This document shows, piece after piece, positions 47,103 to 60,806 of a DNA stretch of 64,000 nt. The position numbers were made by a program, and so were the translations under genes. Positions within the stretch are counted from its first letter, which is position 1, and each line of letters opens with the position of its first letter. Source of the stretch: Desmodus rotundus. Lineage: Eukaryota > Chordata > Mammalia > Chiroptera > Phyllostomidae. The notes below the pieces were generated by a model, which searched no databases, had not been told where the DNA came from, and saw only the letters and a list, made by a program, of their open reading frames with translations. The stretch is from the NCBI RefSeq assembly GCF_022682495.2, contig NC_071392.1:137712818-137776817 (forward strand), in the 5' to 3' direction.

Positions 47103-49590
47103 CTAGAAGAAAAAGACAACATGCGTCATTCTCGCAGCTCAGCTTTCCGGGAAAAGTGGTCTGCCAACGCTTTCCCAGTTCACAGCTCTTGAAGTCCGGT
47201 AAGAACACATTTACCGAAGACATCTGTATCCTCAGTATCTGCACAGGGTGTATTTGTTGAGGATCCAGTCTTTCTCGTTTTCCTCTAATTCAGATTTTTT
47301 CCAGCGTTTACCTCTTGCTTTAGCAAACTATCATAGTCACTCAGAAACATAGCTACTCTTTTTATTATCTTTCATGCTTCAGTGACCACTCAGTATATCT
47401 TGGTGCCCAGCACCCAGTCTGGTGTTCTGTTGACACCACAGTGCTTCTCAGAGACAGAACTCAGATCAGGCATACCATGAAGGAGCCTTTACAAACCTTT
47501 AAAATGACACAGTGGCCATGTTATATTTAAAATTCAGGATACTTAACACCTGTGTGCACACCTGCACACCAAGCTGTGGAATGTACAAAAAAACCACTCA
47601 ATGGGGAAAAAAGACAAATATCAATAGTATTTAACTCAGGGTGAAAAATTATGCAGAATTCATAGTTGCTTCATTATACTCAGTATTTTTCACATCTTCT
47701 GAAATGTAATCTCTTTATTGCTTTTATTACTAAAATTGCTTTTTCTTCTAAGAAAAGTCACTAAAAATTACAATCTAGATGCAGTTGGGATAAGTAAGCC
47801 AACTGGAAACAATGCACGTAGACTCCAAGGTTATTAACAAAATGTAAGTATATACTTTACATATAAGTCAGGAGAGATAAATCGGTGTCAGCTTTCAGAG
47901 ATTTCATTACATGAATGGAGCTTACACTGTGCCCTGAGGGACGGATGAAGCTGTATTAGGTTCAGGGCAGGGAAGAGAATTCTTAGGAGGCTGGCTGAGT
48001 GGACTAGAGCAAGAAAAAAGGAACACAGGTTGGATTTTGTTAAGATTTCAACTTAAGGATCCCATCCATCCATTATCCATCCATCTGCTTATTTAGCAAA
48101 TAATTATTTAATATTTATTACTAAATAGGTGGGGAGGGTACAAGTTGTGAATGAGTCATACCAGGTCATAGCTTTCATGGATCTTAAAAGGTAAGTCTGG
48201 CAATAAAGAAAAAAGAAAGTCAACAAAAAAAGTAGAAAAGCATATTAAGTGTCCCAAAATATAGGGGAGTGGAGCTTGTGTAAATAGAGGCTGGAAAAGG
48301 CCTTTCAGGGAAGATCATTTTGGATGGGGTGGAGACAGAGAACCGCAGGTGGATGGAACAGAATGTGCAGAAGCCCTGAGGTAGGAGTAAGTTTTGTTTC
48401 TTTGAAAACCTGAAAAAGATCAAATAGGGAAATGGCACGAAATGAAGTCAGCGAGGCAGGCACTGGCTTTCAAAGAGGACTTAAGTTTTGTGGGGAAGGA
48501 AGCCCCCCCCACAAGCTGACTTCTGGCTTTAGAAATAAAAGTGAACAGGGGCAGAAAATGAGAATTAAAACTAGGAATCCATGAGGGATAAAGCAAATTA
48601 CCATGTAGTTTCTCCTGCTTCCAAGGTATTGTATGAGAACAAGAAATTTCATCATGCCATATTGTCAGGGGAGAGCATTTTAAAAAGATGCAGATCAATG
48701 AGGCACTTAGAAAGAACCGTGTGTGGCAAGGAGAGGCATTAATGAGGTCAAATACAAATTCCCAGCATGTGTGACCTACGAGCCCCCCATGATCTCGCCT
48801 CAGTCAGTATATCCACCCTTCTTTCTATCACATATTGCCTCGTATTTTATACAGTCGTGAAGCTAAGAAACGTGTTGTTCTTGTTGCATATTAGGCGCTC
48901 GGGCCACTGAGTCTTTACAAAGATGTTCTCTCTGCTTTCTCCTGTTTGCCTGGCATTGGATAACCATCCTCCCTGTAATCCAACCTCCAGTCAAAGGGTT
49001 TCTCCTCCAGGACACATTACCTGACTTTCTAGCAAATTCTGCCTGCTGCCATTGCAATTTAGTTCAAACAATTATGTTGTTCTACAAGAGCTGGTTTATT
49101 CAATTGTTTCCTCACTTGACCAAATACTCTTTTAGCTTTGAAACCATGTGTCTTTTGATTCTTTTACTACTTCTTGCAGCCCATCCTTGACAGCTGTTAA
49201 ATCGTGGTCAAATGAATGAGTGAAGGATGGGACACAGGAAGTTCTATTATATCTGTGTGACAGGAATACGATCTGAGTTAAAAATTATGTGAAGTGGCCA
49301 AAAAATTGGACTTCAAGAAAAATTAAGAAAAAAACTTGAAGTCGATTGTAATCTACTGTTTCAAATGTAATTGAAAATCTGTAGGAGGCAGTCCTAGGGC
49401 TGTGCTTCCTAAGGGAGGGAAAACAGATTCTCATGCCCAGCTCTGGGACCTGTATTTTATAAACTCCATGCACAGCTCTTATGTAGCCATCAGCCAGCTC
49501 AGACCAGTAGCAGAAACCACTGCCCCAGGCACAGTTCTGTGTGTCTAGGAAGGTGACAGAAGAATCTCCAGCAGGAGCTTCATAATAATA

Positions 49591-50120
49591 TTGGGTAGAC
49601 CAAAAAGTCTATTTAGTTTTTTCCATAAAAGAAAAGATATTTTTCATTTTCCCCAGTAACTTTATTGATTTGGATATTGTGAGTATGTTGGCTATCTCCC
49701 ACATGGTAAAATGTTGATTGTTCTCAATTAATGTCTCTATTCGATCACTATCAACTACAACTGGTCTACCCATACAGCATGGTTCAGCAAGAAATCTTCT
49801 GAAAAAAACTTCACAAACCATTTTTGACACATTCGATCAGTATCTGTACCTTCTCCATATACTGCACAAATCTTTTTTTGCATTTTTACCTTTCTTGAAA
49901 TAATAAAGTATACTATGCTGAAAATGTTGCTTATTTTCTTCCATCTTCAATATTAAAATGGCTACACAAAAATTTACCAATTTTGATTTTTTTAATGTAC
50001 ATTGATATGACAGCTGTCACAATACAATCTAACAAAATTGTTTCAAATGAAGTTCAAGACAATTAAGTGCTACTAGAGCCGTCCTACAGAACAAACCAAA
50101 TGAACTTTTTGGCCAACCAC
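49591..50120 (-). mobile_element. Mariner transposon, internally deleted
   Basis: 530 bp flanked by TA on both sides (49589-49590 and 50121-50122). The ends TTGGGTAGACCAAAAAGTCT and (reversed) GTGGTTGGCCAAAAAGTTCA are mariner inverted repeats. A minus-strand frame includes GRPVVVDSDRIETLIENNQH then WEIANILTISKS, the N-terminal helix-turn-helix region of mariner transposase. A full element is about 1.3 kb, so the catalytic DDD core is gone and it cannot move by itself. Confidence 0.9.
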
Positions 50121-51362
50121 TATGAGCTCCCTCTCATAGCTCAGTGCTTTTCTGATGTTCTTTTATCTTTCCAGCAAAGAGCTGAAGTAAGCTGGTGTTC
50201 AGAAAGGAGCCAGTGACTGCCTGAACAGAGACCAGCTCTGAAATGTGACCATCTCTTGCCTGGGGACATCCAGCCCGGAACCACTGGAATGACCATGGCT
50301 TCCTTCAACAAGTATCAGGTGTCAGCCCGGGGCAAAAGCTCTCTCAGGCCCAATGTGCGCTGGGAATTAGTAAGAGCTGATCTAAGTGGAATTACCACTA
50401 TTGAGGTGGAGTCATTGGAAACTTTTCAGATGATAATTTAACAAGCCTTCTTTGGCTCAATCATCAGGAAACAAAACAGAGATAGCAAAACCTCAATTCA
50501 CAGAAGGCCAAGAAAGGCTGTCCCTAGGATCCTCAGCTTGTCCCCTTAACTTTTATTAAAGGGGTCAACAAAACTGCTGTATTAAAATTTTAACTCTTTC
50601 CATGCATGTGGGATGGACAAAGGGCAGCCCAGGCAAACTTCCATCAGACCCAAAGAATTTGAAAAGTAAGTCTTGAGCTTATCATTGAAGAATGACATAA
50701 CTACTGACCACTCCCAAGCCATCTAAAACCAAACCTCACCTGTTATAGAGCATGCTTGTCTGTGAATTCCTGGACCAGCTTCACAGAGGAACACAAGCTT
50801 GGGTCAAAACCCAGTAGGACAAACAAATCTGACATCTAAGATTAAAAGGCATCCTGGATGATGTTAGAAAGGACAGGTGAATGTGGCTTTGTGGGCTCTT
50901 TACTTTCTGTTCTCAGCACCTAAAGTTGTCAAGCATCCATGAGCTGATGCCCAAAGAGGTAAAAGGGTCTAGTTTGGTGCCTACTGGTGTTTCTCATGTA
51001 AGGAGAGATACAGAAGATGATGGCATTGCTAGTGCACACTGGGATAACCTGGAGGGTATCAGGAATGCAAAATGAAGCTGCTCAGAGCCTGAAGCAATCA
51101 GCCAAGGACTCTACTTGCCATAGACCCTGTATTGTCGCTTAGGGCTGAGTGTGGCAAGGTCTTACAGCCCATACCAGCGGGTAAGTGTGGGTGTAGCTGG
51201 GTTCTCCCACTACTGGGAGTATCAGGCAGACTGTTTAACTAGGCATATGATCTCAAGTTAGGACTTAACCTCTCAGAACCTCAGGGTTTTTATTAGCTAG
51301 AAGTGGAAAATAACAGCTAGCTCGTCACACAGGGGGCCTTCCAGGTATAAGTGAGGGGGAAA

Positions 51363-51380
51363 GTGTGTGTGTGTGTGTGT
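51363..51380 (+). repeat. GT microsatellite
   Basis: Short perfect GT run in intron 1. Confidence 0.85.
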
Positions 51381-51713
51381 CTGTATACACATGTATAAAA
51401 TTACAAGCACACAAGTAAACACCTCTAAATATTAGTTATATTTATTCCATTCATATCATTTACATTACCCCCAATTTTTTTTAAAAGCCTTAAGAAGTAT
51501 GTTGAAAAGGGCTGATTGTTCCCAATTTCCAAATGGGCAGAGAAACACAAAGAGATGAATGGCTTCCTCCGAGTGACAGAGTCAATTGGTTTCAGTTGGA
51601 AGCAAATCCAAGTCTCCTACCTTATAAGACCACACAGATTTCCATCCAAAGCCACTGTACCAATTGTCCTTAAACCTATGACAAGTGGACCTTTTGTTTT
51701 CTTTTTTTAAAAA

Positions 51714-51975
51714 TTATTTTTAATCCTCACCCCAGGATTTTTTTAAATTGATTTCAGAGAGAGAGAGGAAGGGGGGAAGAAAGGAGGGATTGAGTGAGAG
51801 ATAGAGAAAGGTTGATGTGAGAGAGAAACACTGATCAGTTGCCTCCTGTGTGTGACTTGATCCCCGACAAGGGATTGAACCCACAACCTCGGAATGTGCC
51901 CTGTCTGGGAATCGAACCCGCACCCTTGTGGTGTAAGAAACAATGCTCCAACTAAGTAAGTCACCTGCCAGTGCT
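51714..51975 (-). mobile_element. VES SINE
   Basis: TTTAAATTGATTTCAGAGAG, then GAGAGAAACACTGATCAGTT, GGGATTGAACCCACAACC and GGGAATCGAACCCGCACCCT are the reversed VES body; the head is decayed near 51965. A short extra AT-rich and TCCTCACCCCAGG stretch precedes its tail. Confidence 0.85.
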
Positions 51976-52299
51976 GTTAAGTGGCCCTTTTTGACAGGAC
52001 TCTCTTCTCTGTTTAATACTGCATCTGACTGGTCCAGTGCTGAAACTGCTGACTGGTGCTCTGCGGTGGGTAACGAGGAATCCAGTAACGTTTCCTCTAT
52101 TGCTTATAAAACCAGGGTGGTAAACCTGGCCCTTGTGGCCTGAATGTGTCAGTGCAGCTCATAAAGGACCTGATTTACAATCCCGGGCAGCACAGGTCCT
52201 TGAAGTCTGATGAAGTGATGAAGTCCGATCCTTTTTCCTTCACTAGGGTCTAATAATAATTAAGACAAGCCACTCTAAAAAAAAAATTAGAAGTTTGTG

Positions 52300-52385
52300 A
52301 GAAAGAGAGAGAGGAGAAAGGGGGGGGGGAGAGAACACAAAGGAGGCAGGAGCAGAGGGAGAGTGGAGGGGAGCGAAGGCAGGAG
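52300..52385 (+). repeat. Purine-rich GA/G tract
   Basis: GAAAGAGAGAGAGGAGAAAG, a G9 run, then GGAGCAGAGGGAGAGTGGAG: continuous purine-rich DNA, likely simple repeat. Confidence 0.7.
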
Positions 52386-53109
52386 GAAATAAACTCTGTT
52401 AACAAGGGAGGTTGTTAAGAATGGCTGCAACTCAAAGGAGGATAAAAATGAAAGAACAGAATCTTGAACTTAAGCCTAATGGAAATGTTGGTCCTCATTT
52501 ACATTTTCCTCATCTATTTTTCAATTTAAAGAACTGAAATTTTCACCTTCATCTATCCGAGGTGGTGAGAACACACCCCCCACCAGAGCCCTCTGTGGAT
52601 TTTCCCCCCTCAGTAAAGTCAACCTGAGAACAGTACTTAAGGCTCCCCCATCCCACACTCTGCAGACATTCCATTAGCTCGGAGTAAAAACTAGAATCCT
52701 ACAAAGGAAAAAAAGAGGATGTAAAATGGAGAGTGAGTCTTCCAAAATCCAATATTTTGTTACTTGTGCTCAAATCACAGAACACTGACTCTGACCCTGG
52801 GTGGGAACTCAAGCTCCTTTTAAATTCCAGAGGAAGGTGCTGGCGGCTATGCAAAATAAAGTCCCTCCTGGGTGATTAGTTTTGACTCCCTAAAAAAACT
52901 TCTACTCTTAAGAATACAGCAGAATGGCCAGACTACATGTATGAAATCTTCTTTTGCTTCCCCAAAGTGGCCTCATTTAAAGAAGAGAGAGAAGAGGTTT
53001 TCTAAGATAGTCCAGTGGACTCAAAATGATATTCAGAACAAGGTACCGAAGAGCCCCTTAGGACACCAGAGATCACATCCTGGTTCTGCTGTTTATATGC
53101 TCCTTGGAT

Positions 53110-53335
53110 GAGACATATGGACATGAGTTTAAATTCTAACAGAATTCTAATACTAATACTACCTGTATTTGGACAACTGATGTTGCCTCTAGGGGCTTCA
53201 GTCGCACCATCTGTGAAATGGGGGCAATGATGCCTCTCTCTTAGGGTGCTGGTTAGGATGGATTAGGGGGGTACTCTATGTAAAGGGCTGAACTGTGCTT
53301 GGTGTGCTAGAAATGCTTAATACATGTGAGCTACC
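53110..53335 (+). mobile_element. MIR SINE
   Basis: CCATCTGTGAAATGGGGGCA, GGGTGCTGGTTAGGATGGAT and a decayed CTTGGTGTGCTAGAAATGC end fit MIR. Confidence 0.65.
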
Positions 53336-55369
53336 CTCATTATTATCATTCCTTATCATTGTATGTGGCCACTGTAATCTCCCGTCTCACAAATACTCAA
53401 GAACTGAACTAACATTTTGTTCATCAAAATATAGAGACCTTTCCATAAAGGGAATTCCAGAGACGCCAGTCCTCAGCCAACCCTCGACAACTGTTCTCAG
53501 CTCTTTCCACCAGGAGCCAAGGTCAGCCGAGACTTCTCCTTTCAACTCCCCTACCCGCCTCAACCCTGGCAAGTTCCCAGGGCCCCTCCAGGTCATTCCT
53601 CCACTGGCAATGAGCCTCCAAGAGGAGATAACAATCTACTTGCTCTCTTCCTGGCCCAGAATGCAGTGTGGGTGGAGAGGTCTCAAACCTGCCCCCAAGC
53701 CCACGCTCCCTGGACAAGGCATGGATCTGTTTCTAGGACCCTCAATGACAAACATGCCATCGACACGGAGAGAGAGAGAAAGGTCTGGAGAAAATACACA
53801 TCCTGCAGAGCAATGGTTTCCTGGCTGAGTCCTAATTCGAACAGGGCACAGTTTGCAGGGTTGGTTGGCTGTTCCAAACTTCTCAACGGCTACCGATGAA
53901 TTTCAGGAACACTCTTCCTTCCACTCATCATCCAAACGTACTATGACTATCGCAGTGTGCTGGGTGGAGGTTAACCTGGGGCACTCCCTTCAGAACACAG
54001 CCTCCTAAGCAGAATTCATACCAAACAAGAAGCCCTTGTCACTCGATGTCTGGTCTGGCCCTGCAGGGGCAGAAGGCAGGGCAGGAGGGGCAGAGGGCAG
54101 GGTAGGAGAAGTAGAAGGCCAAGGAAGCAGTAGCTGAGGGCAATATGAACCAGAACAGGGGTGCTGCTCAGTCTTCTCCACCAGAGCATCCAGGTTTGCT
54201 ACGCACATTCTTCCCTGCCCAGAACTTCACGTTCACCCTTCTAGAGATGTGGTTATCAAAGGGCCGGCTAAATGACGTAGCCTGCCCTTGGCCAGAGTAC
54301 AGTGGGAGGATAATTGTGAAGACCCCTTAATCCCAGTCCCTGATAACAGTCTCTCCACCCTTAGCAGGGATCCAGGCAGGGATAAGCACAAGTGGATAAC
54401 CAGGCCAGGACCTGGGAGGATGGGCAAGGGAGGGACAACCCAGCACCGCACAGGAAGAGCCACTGAAGCCTTTCCATTATCTAGCAGGAAGGGCAGCTGG
54501 GCCTGTGAAGCCCAAACCTCAGTCACTTGCACACTATTTTCATGGATATTTGACATATCCTGGTATAAACTGTACTGTTATTGACTTAGTATCATACTGA
54601 AATAAATGTCTTTTAAAAGAAAACACTCTCTACCTCCCATAAATTCTAAGCCAGTATCACTTACCAAAAATAGATATTAAATCTAGGAATAAAAACACCA
54701 CAAAGTTTTGGCTATATTCTTGCTGCCTTCAAAGGGTTCTAACAGCTGGGCTCAGATCTGCTACCTTTGTTAAAAAGGAAGTGTACCCAGAGTCAGGAGG
54801 TGTTTAAGACACATTGACACTACACTGAGACCTTTTCTTCGAGCTACCCAGAAGGGCTGTAAAAGAATTAGCAAGGGGACAAAATTTCCCACGTGAGTCA
54901 ATGTGACTGAATATCCTCTTCCAGAATCACTGAAAATGATCTAACGGAACAGCAGAAATACCACCCCTGCTCCTGGAACACTAAGTGACATGGGACAACA
55001 TGGGTTGACATGGGCCCATCAGAAGCATCAAAGCGGGGTCCAAAGCAGAGCCACAGGGACCTCCCAGGTCCTAGGCAGCATAGTAGATGGAGGAGACTGT
55101 GGCGATCATGAAGGATCCCTGAGTCAGTGGTTGTGGAGGATGAGGGAAGGCAGGGTGGGCGAGGTCGAGTGTGGAAGCAAACATGTCTAATCAGAAAATA
55201 GGATGGAACAGATGTGGGTGAAAGAAGAATGGTGGCACGTTTTCAGCTGGGCTTTGGGGAGGGGAAGTGGACAGGATGCTGCCCGGGATGGAAACCAGCC
55301 CTGAGAGCAGTCTGCAGAGCCACCAAGAATACGGCGAGCAGCCTAGGGGGCACTGGAAGCTGGAGCTAC

Positions 55370-55600
55370 ATTTGTGTCTCTGCCACTTACTTGTATGATT
55401 TTAGGCAAGTGACTTGATGTGTCTCTGGGCCTCAGTTTCCTCTGCTGAGTGAAGGTGTAGCTCTCTAAAGGGGCCTGTTTTTGTAGGTATAAGGTACAGA
55501 TCACCAGGCCAGCCCCAAGGGATTATTGTGAGAATCAAATGTCATGCTGAAGGGTTGGACACTTAGAAAAGGCTCCGTAAATTGTAAGCATTATAAATAT
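55370..55600 (+). mobile_element. MIR SINE
   Basis: CTGCCACTTACTTGTATGAT, GCAAGTGACTTGATGTGTCT and GGGCCTCAGTTTCCTCTGCT are strong MIR matches; it leads directly into the CTA repeat. Confidence 0.8.

Positions 55601-55601
<1 letters not shown>

Positions 55602-55640
<39 letters not shown>
55602..55640 (+). repeat. CTA trinucleotide repeat
   Basis: Thirteen perfect ACT/CTA units at the 3' end of a MIR, then a degenerate GCTACCACGGCTA. Confidence 0.92.
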
Positions 55641-56199
55641 GCTACCACGGCTATGTTGCCATCTCTAATTGATTGTTCTTCTTATAGAGATGAACAGTTG
55701 AAGGCAAATCCAAATTGCAGTGCAAATAGAAGTTAGCTATCACTATTATAACTAAGCTGCCTGAGAAATGTGTGGCTCAGGACCCAAGTGCAGAGTAGAA
55801 TGCAGATTAAAGTCAGTGCTTCCGAGAACTCATTCGTGGCCATGTTTGGAGTGGCTTTATATGATAGTTTTCTGTTTTATTATTTTTTTGTTTTGTTTTG
55901 CACTGCTCCTTTTTAGCCCCCAGTCCACACACAACGGGTGCAAGTTCTCCGTGCAAACACAGACTAGAAAACTGGGCTCGCGCCTCGTTCCAGCAGGATC
56001 CTGTGTCTGAGTCCCAGGGCCTGTGCAAAAGCCACATGCCTGTGTCGTCAGGCAGGAAGACCTGGAATTTCAACCCAGGCTTTGATTCCAGGGATAAGCA
56101 GGTTTAATAACTCATTCCTGAAACAAACACCTGTGTGGCTAATTGGCCATGAAGTTGTATGTTAGGTTTATGGAGAAGTGAAGATGAGATCATAGGAAA

Positions 56200-56765
56200 A
56201 GTAAGCCACGAACACAAATAATATAATGTGAAATAAAAAAAGAAATGGTACTAGATTACTCTATCCAGCAAAGCTATCATTTAGAACTGAGGGGCAGATA
56301 AAGTGCTTCCCAGACAAGCGAAAGTTAAAGGAGTACTTCATCACGAAGCCGATATTATAGGAAATTTTAAAGAGACTTATTTAAGAAAAAGATCAAAACT
56401 ATGAACATTAAAATTGCAGTATATTCACAACCATCAACAATTAAGTCTAAAAAACAAACTAGGCAAACAAGCAGAACAGAAACAGAATCATTTGGAGGGT
56501 TATCAGCTGAGAGAGGGAAATGGGAGAGAGGGGAAGAGGTGCAGGGATTAAGAAGTACAAATTGGTAGGTTTAGAATAGACAAGGGGATGTTAAGAACAG
56601 TATAGGAAATGGAGGAGCCAAAGAACTTATATGCATGACCCATGGATGTGAACGAAAGGAGGGGATTGCTGGAGGGAATAGGGAGCACTGGGGGGGGGAG
56701 GGGGGAAAACTGCAACAACTCTAGTAGCATAATCAATAAAATATATTTTAAAAATAAAATAAGCC
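56200..56765 (+). mobile_element. HAL1/L1-like LINE 3' segment
   Basis: ACTCTATCCAGCAAAGCTAT, AAGTGCTTCCCAGACAAGCG and TTTAAAGAGACTTATTTAAG match the HAL1-type text, which in sense encodes the LSSKAIF/QIKCFPDK-like end of ORF1. A bat-type 3' end follows (TAGTAGCATAATCAATAAAA) with a G-rich tract at 56690 and an A-rich tail. Confidence 0.7.
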
Positions 56766-56789
56766 AGTAGTAAAGAAGAAAGGATGGAT

Positions 56790-57182
56790 GAAACAATAGA
56801 CACAGTAAAAAGATCAGCGGTTTGGGGAGATTGGGAGAGAGGTGGGAGGGGTGACAACGGACCAGATGGAGCACTGAGGATTCTCAGGACAGGAGGACTA
56901 TTCCATAAGATACTTCATGGTGGATACAGGACAGTATGGATGTGTCAAAACCCACAGAACTGTACAACAAAAAGAGTAAACCTTAATATAGAACTGTGGA
57001 CTGTTGTTGATAATGTACGGATGATAGTTCATAACTGGTGTATACCGAACGTTCCACACCAATGCAATATGTTAATAACAGGGGAACCTCTGGGGTGGGG
57101 AGAGTAAGGAAGGGTGCATGGGAGCTCTCTGTACTTTCTACTCAACGTTTCTGTAAACCTAAAAATGGTCTATAAAGCAAAA
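56790..57182 (+). mobile_element. L1 3'UTR fragment
   Basis: GTCAAAACCCACAGAACTGT, ACAACAAAAAGAGTAAACCT and CTCTGTACTTTCTACTCAAC are classic old-L1 (L1MB/L1MC-like) 3'UTR text. Confidence 0.75.
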
Positions 57183-57184
57183 TG

Positions 57185-57233
57185 GAGAGAGAGAGAGTGG
57201 GGGAGAGAGAGAGAGTGGGGGAGAGAGAGAGAG
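57185..57233 (+). repeat. GA-rich minisatellite
   Basis: An 18-base unit of GAGAGAGAGA plus GTGGGG repeats about 2.5 times, likely grown from the L1 A-rich tail. Confidence 0.85.
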
Positions 57234-57349
57234 GGATCCTCTGCTGAGTAGATAACAGAGAAGGGATGAGTCATAGGAAAACAGTTGATCTGGACATGCA
57301 GGTAGAGCCAAAGGCAATTCTAATCAGAGTAGGGGAACAGTAATTCCTA

Positions 57350-57545
57350 ACTAGCACTCACTGAAAACTTCTTATGTGCCAGAAACTCTTAAAAAGCCTT
57401 ATGTACATGTTGTCTAATTACCCCTCAACCAAATGCTATAACTTCTGTGTTGTTATTACCCCCAGTGAATTAATGAAGATGGGGAAGGTCAGGGAGTTCA
57501 GCTGATGGTCCAGCATCACATAACCAGGCACTGGGAGAATGAATT
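57350..57545 (-). mobile_element. MIR SINE
   Basis: ACTAGCACTCACTGAAAACT, CTTATGTGCCAGAAACTCTT and GTTGTTATTACCCCCAGTGA are reverse-strand MIR in order. Confidence 0.75.
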
Positions 57546-58049
57546 GTACCAATGCAAGAAATTCATGACAGAGGGGATTGTGGAGTCATGCAGGGTCCTT
57601 CATGCTTAGGGTCCTGGAGTAGGAGGGATGATGCAAGAGATGGCCAGGGGTTCTGACCTTTATTCTGAATCCTGGGAGCTCTGGAAGGACTTTAAGAAAT
57701 GAGTGAAATATAATTTCAAAGTAAAAAGAAAAATTAAGATGACAGAATGGCCCTGCTGGAAGGAGCTAGTCAGAAAGTAACAGCAAGTGGCAGAAAAAAG
57801 GAAACAACCTTTATCACTTATATCGCCAGGAAACATATGGGATACTCAAACTGAATTACTGGAGTTTGGCAAAGGGATTATTTAGCAAAGTATGAGCTGG
57901 GTTTAGGAAAATTAAATGGATGTGCAGCATCCAGGGACCAACAGTTGAGTCATTACCATCCCCAGGTCTGAAGGAGTCAACGGCAAAGGCCTGGTAATGG
58001 GCAGCAAAGAGGGCAGCTGTATGAAGAGGTCTTCAGTTTTGTTTTGTTT

Positions 58050-58251
58050 TTAAGATTTTATTTATTTATTTATTTTTAGAGAGAGGGGAAGGAAGAAAGA
58101 GAGGGAGGGAAACCAATGTGTGGCTGCCCCTTGCACTCCCTACTGGGGACCTGGTACGCAACCCAGGCATGTGCTCTGACTGGGAATTAAACCGGCAACA
58201 TTTTGCTTCTCATTATGGTGCTCAATCCACTGAGTCACACCAGCCAGGGCT
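58050..58251 (-). mobile_element. VES SINE
   Basis: AAGATTTTATTTATTTATTT and AGAGAGAGGGGAAGG start the reversed tail; head reversed reads AGCCCTGGCTGGTGTGACTC then AGTGGATTGAGCACC. It is a near-complete copy of the GTGGATTGAG subfamily. Confidence 0.9.
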
Positions 58252-59021
58252 AGAGAGGTCTTTGTGACAGAAGCTGAGACCTTCAGTGAAGGCATGCAGC
58301 CTTTCCACAGGTACACAGCAGGAGGCAATCAGGGAAAAACACCCTGACTTGACTGTTCACCCTTTCTCCAATCTCCAATTCCACCAGATGCCCAAGACAA
58401 AGGACCTACAGATGACAACCAGGCAGGTTCAGGGCAGGGAGCAGGGTAGAGAAAGGCACAGAGGGTATCTGGAGAGGCAAGCAGGAAATATCCAGCCCAG
58501 ACCCTGAATATCCAACCATGGGACATGATTTCATAAACTGCAATATAGCCACACTATACATTATTATGCAGCTATTTTGTAAACAGGTTAAATTGGCATC
58601 TTGAACTGAAGATCTAAAATAAGCACAAAATGTGTTTCAATTCTTGCAAAGACAAACAAAAAATAAGCTATATAAATATATTTATTATGTTTTTTTGTGA
58701 GGAAGAGAAAGATCGGAAAGGATGCCCACCAAATTATTAATACTGGGCATGATAGGAGGAAAGGAAGCAGGGGAAGGACGCATGAGGAACTTAATTTTTT
58801 TCTTCTTTCTCCTCTATTTACTTATTTACATCATTTCACCAGTTGCACAATGTATATGACATTTGATTATTTTTCCAAGAGATTTAATAAAGAAAATTAT
58901 AAAAAGGAAAAAGAATAAGGTGGTTGCTATAGTCTAGTGTGACAGCAAGAATAGGGATCAGAAAATGTATGCATGCTGCACAGAAGGCTAGAATCAACTC
59001 AGCAACTGAAAGGGAATGGAG

Positions 59022-59187
59022 GCCCTGGCCGGGTAGCTCATCTGGTTAGAGCACCATCCCAATATACCAAGGTTGCAGGTTCAATCACCAGTCAGGGCAC
59101 ATACAAGAAACAACTAATGAATGCAGAAATAAATGGAACAATGAATTGATGTTTCTCTCTCTCTCTCTCAATTTTTTTTTTAAAAAA
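59022..59187 (+). mobile_element. VES SINE
   Basis: GCCCTGGCCGGGTAGCTCAT, TGGTTAGAGCACCATCCCAA, GGTTGCAGGTTCAATCACC and CAGGGCACATACAAGAAACA with CT-rich and T/A end: near-consensus GTTAGAGC subfamily, the cleanest copy in the window. Confidence 0.92.
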
Positions 59188-60330
59188 GGGAATGATGGAG
59201 TGATGTGTCAAAATTGACTGAAATTTCAAGGCAGGATGGCAGGAAGGACCCAATAATAAAAATGGAGAACAGAAAGGAGAGTAACAAAGTTGAGGTGCAA
59301 GACTGTAAATAATAATTTAGACGTGCTGGTCAACCACACAGCCATGCAGAGGATAGCTAGAAGTGGGGGCCTGTGATTTAGAGGAAGTCAGGTATTCATG
59401 GATGAACTTGAGTTAATGTCATACTGAAAATCGCTACACCAACTGAAAGGCAACAGAGGATTGGAGAAGAGGCCCTGGAATGGAGTCAAGAGCCCTGGAC
59501 TCTGGTCATAACTCTGTGACCCCGAGCAAGGCACTTAGCCCTTCTGGGCTGCTGGCCAATGTGAGGTACCCACTTCCCTCTTTCAGAAGTGTTTCTCCTC
59601 TTTGATCACTCCTGACTGGCAGCTGGCTTTGACTGAGCCTTTAGAATGACAGGGGCGCCTAGTGAATTCCCACCCAATTGCTTCTAAGAAACAAGAAACT
59701 CTTTCACTAAATCTGAAAGCCAGCCAAAATGCAATTCTCAGAGGAGAAATGCGGGCTCTGGGCTTGGAATGTGTGAGCGGCACCTTCAAATGACAGGCAA
59801 TTATTCCTCATCTATTTGTGGTGGCCACAGGGATTCTTCTCCAAGTCTGACCTTATACTTTTAAAATTGGTGGGGGCTGCCTGGGGATTGTGGTTGTAAG
59901 CACACAAACCACTGGCTTAGGCAACTTCCTAAAACTGGCCCGTGGTGGATGCATTTAAGAGAACATACAGCTGCAATGTTGTAACTCACACCACGCTGCC
60001 GTGGAAAGGGCCCGTGGAAAGACAGTGTGGGAGGAAGGGACTGTTTCAAAGACCAGAGATGTTCCCCAATTTGCTCTGCTCTGGAGTCCAGGCACCAGAG
60101 AATGGGTCGATGCAGGAGACTGTCCAGTCCATCCAGGCCTCATCACTCACTTTGTGGCCAAAGAACTGAAGTGCTAGACAGCCTGATTAAACAGTGAAAA
60201 AGAGGGGACTCTGAAGCCACAGTCCTGGCTGTACAATGAGAGAACTTCCATCTGCCCCAAAGGACTGACATGAGTATGAAGCCTAGATTCAGATGTATAG
60301 TAGCTGTTTAATAAATGCGCATTTCTTTAG

Positions 60331-60806
<476 letters not shown>

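Noticed and set aside
53295..53828. A 177-codon open frame on the plus strand, the longest in the window
   Set aside because: It starts inside a MIR fragment, resembles no protein family, is antisense to DPYSL3 in intron 1 and shows no splice or promoter context. Chance is the best explanation.
59022..59110. tRNA-like sequence with A- and B-box motifs
   Set aside because: It is the head of a VES SINE; the tail and CT-rich body follow directly, so it is not a tRNA gene.
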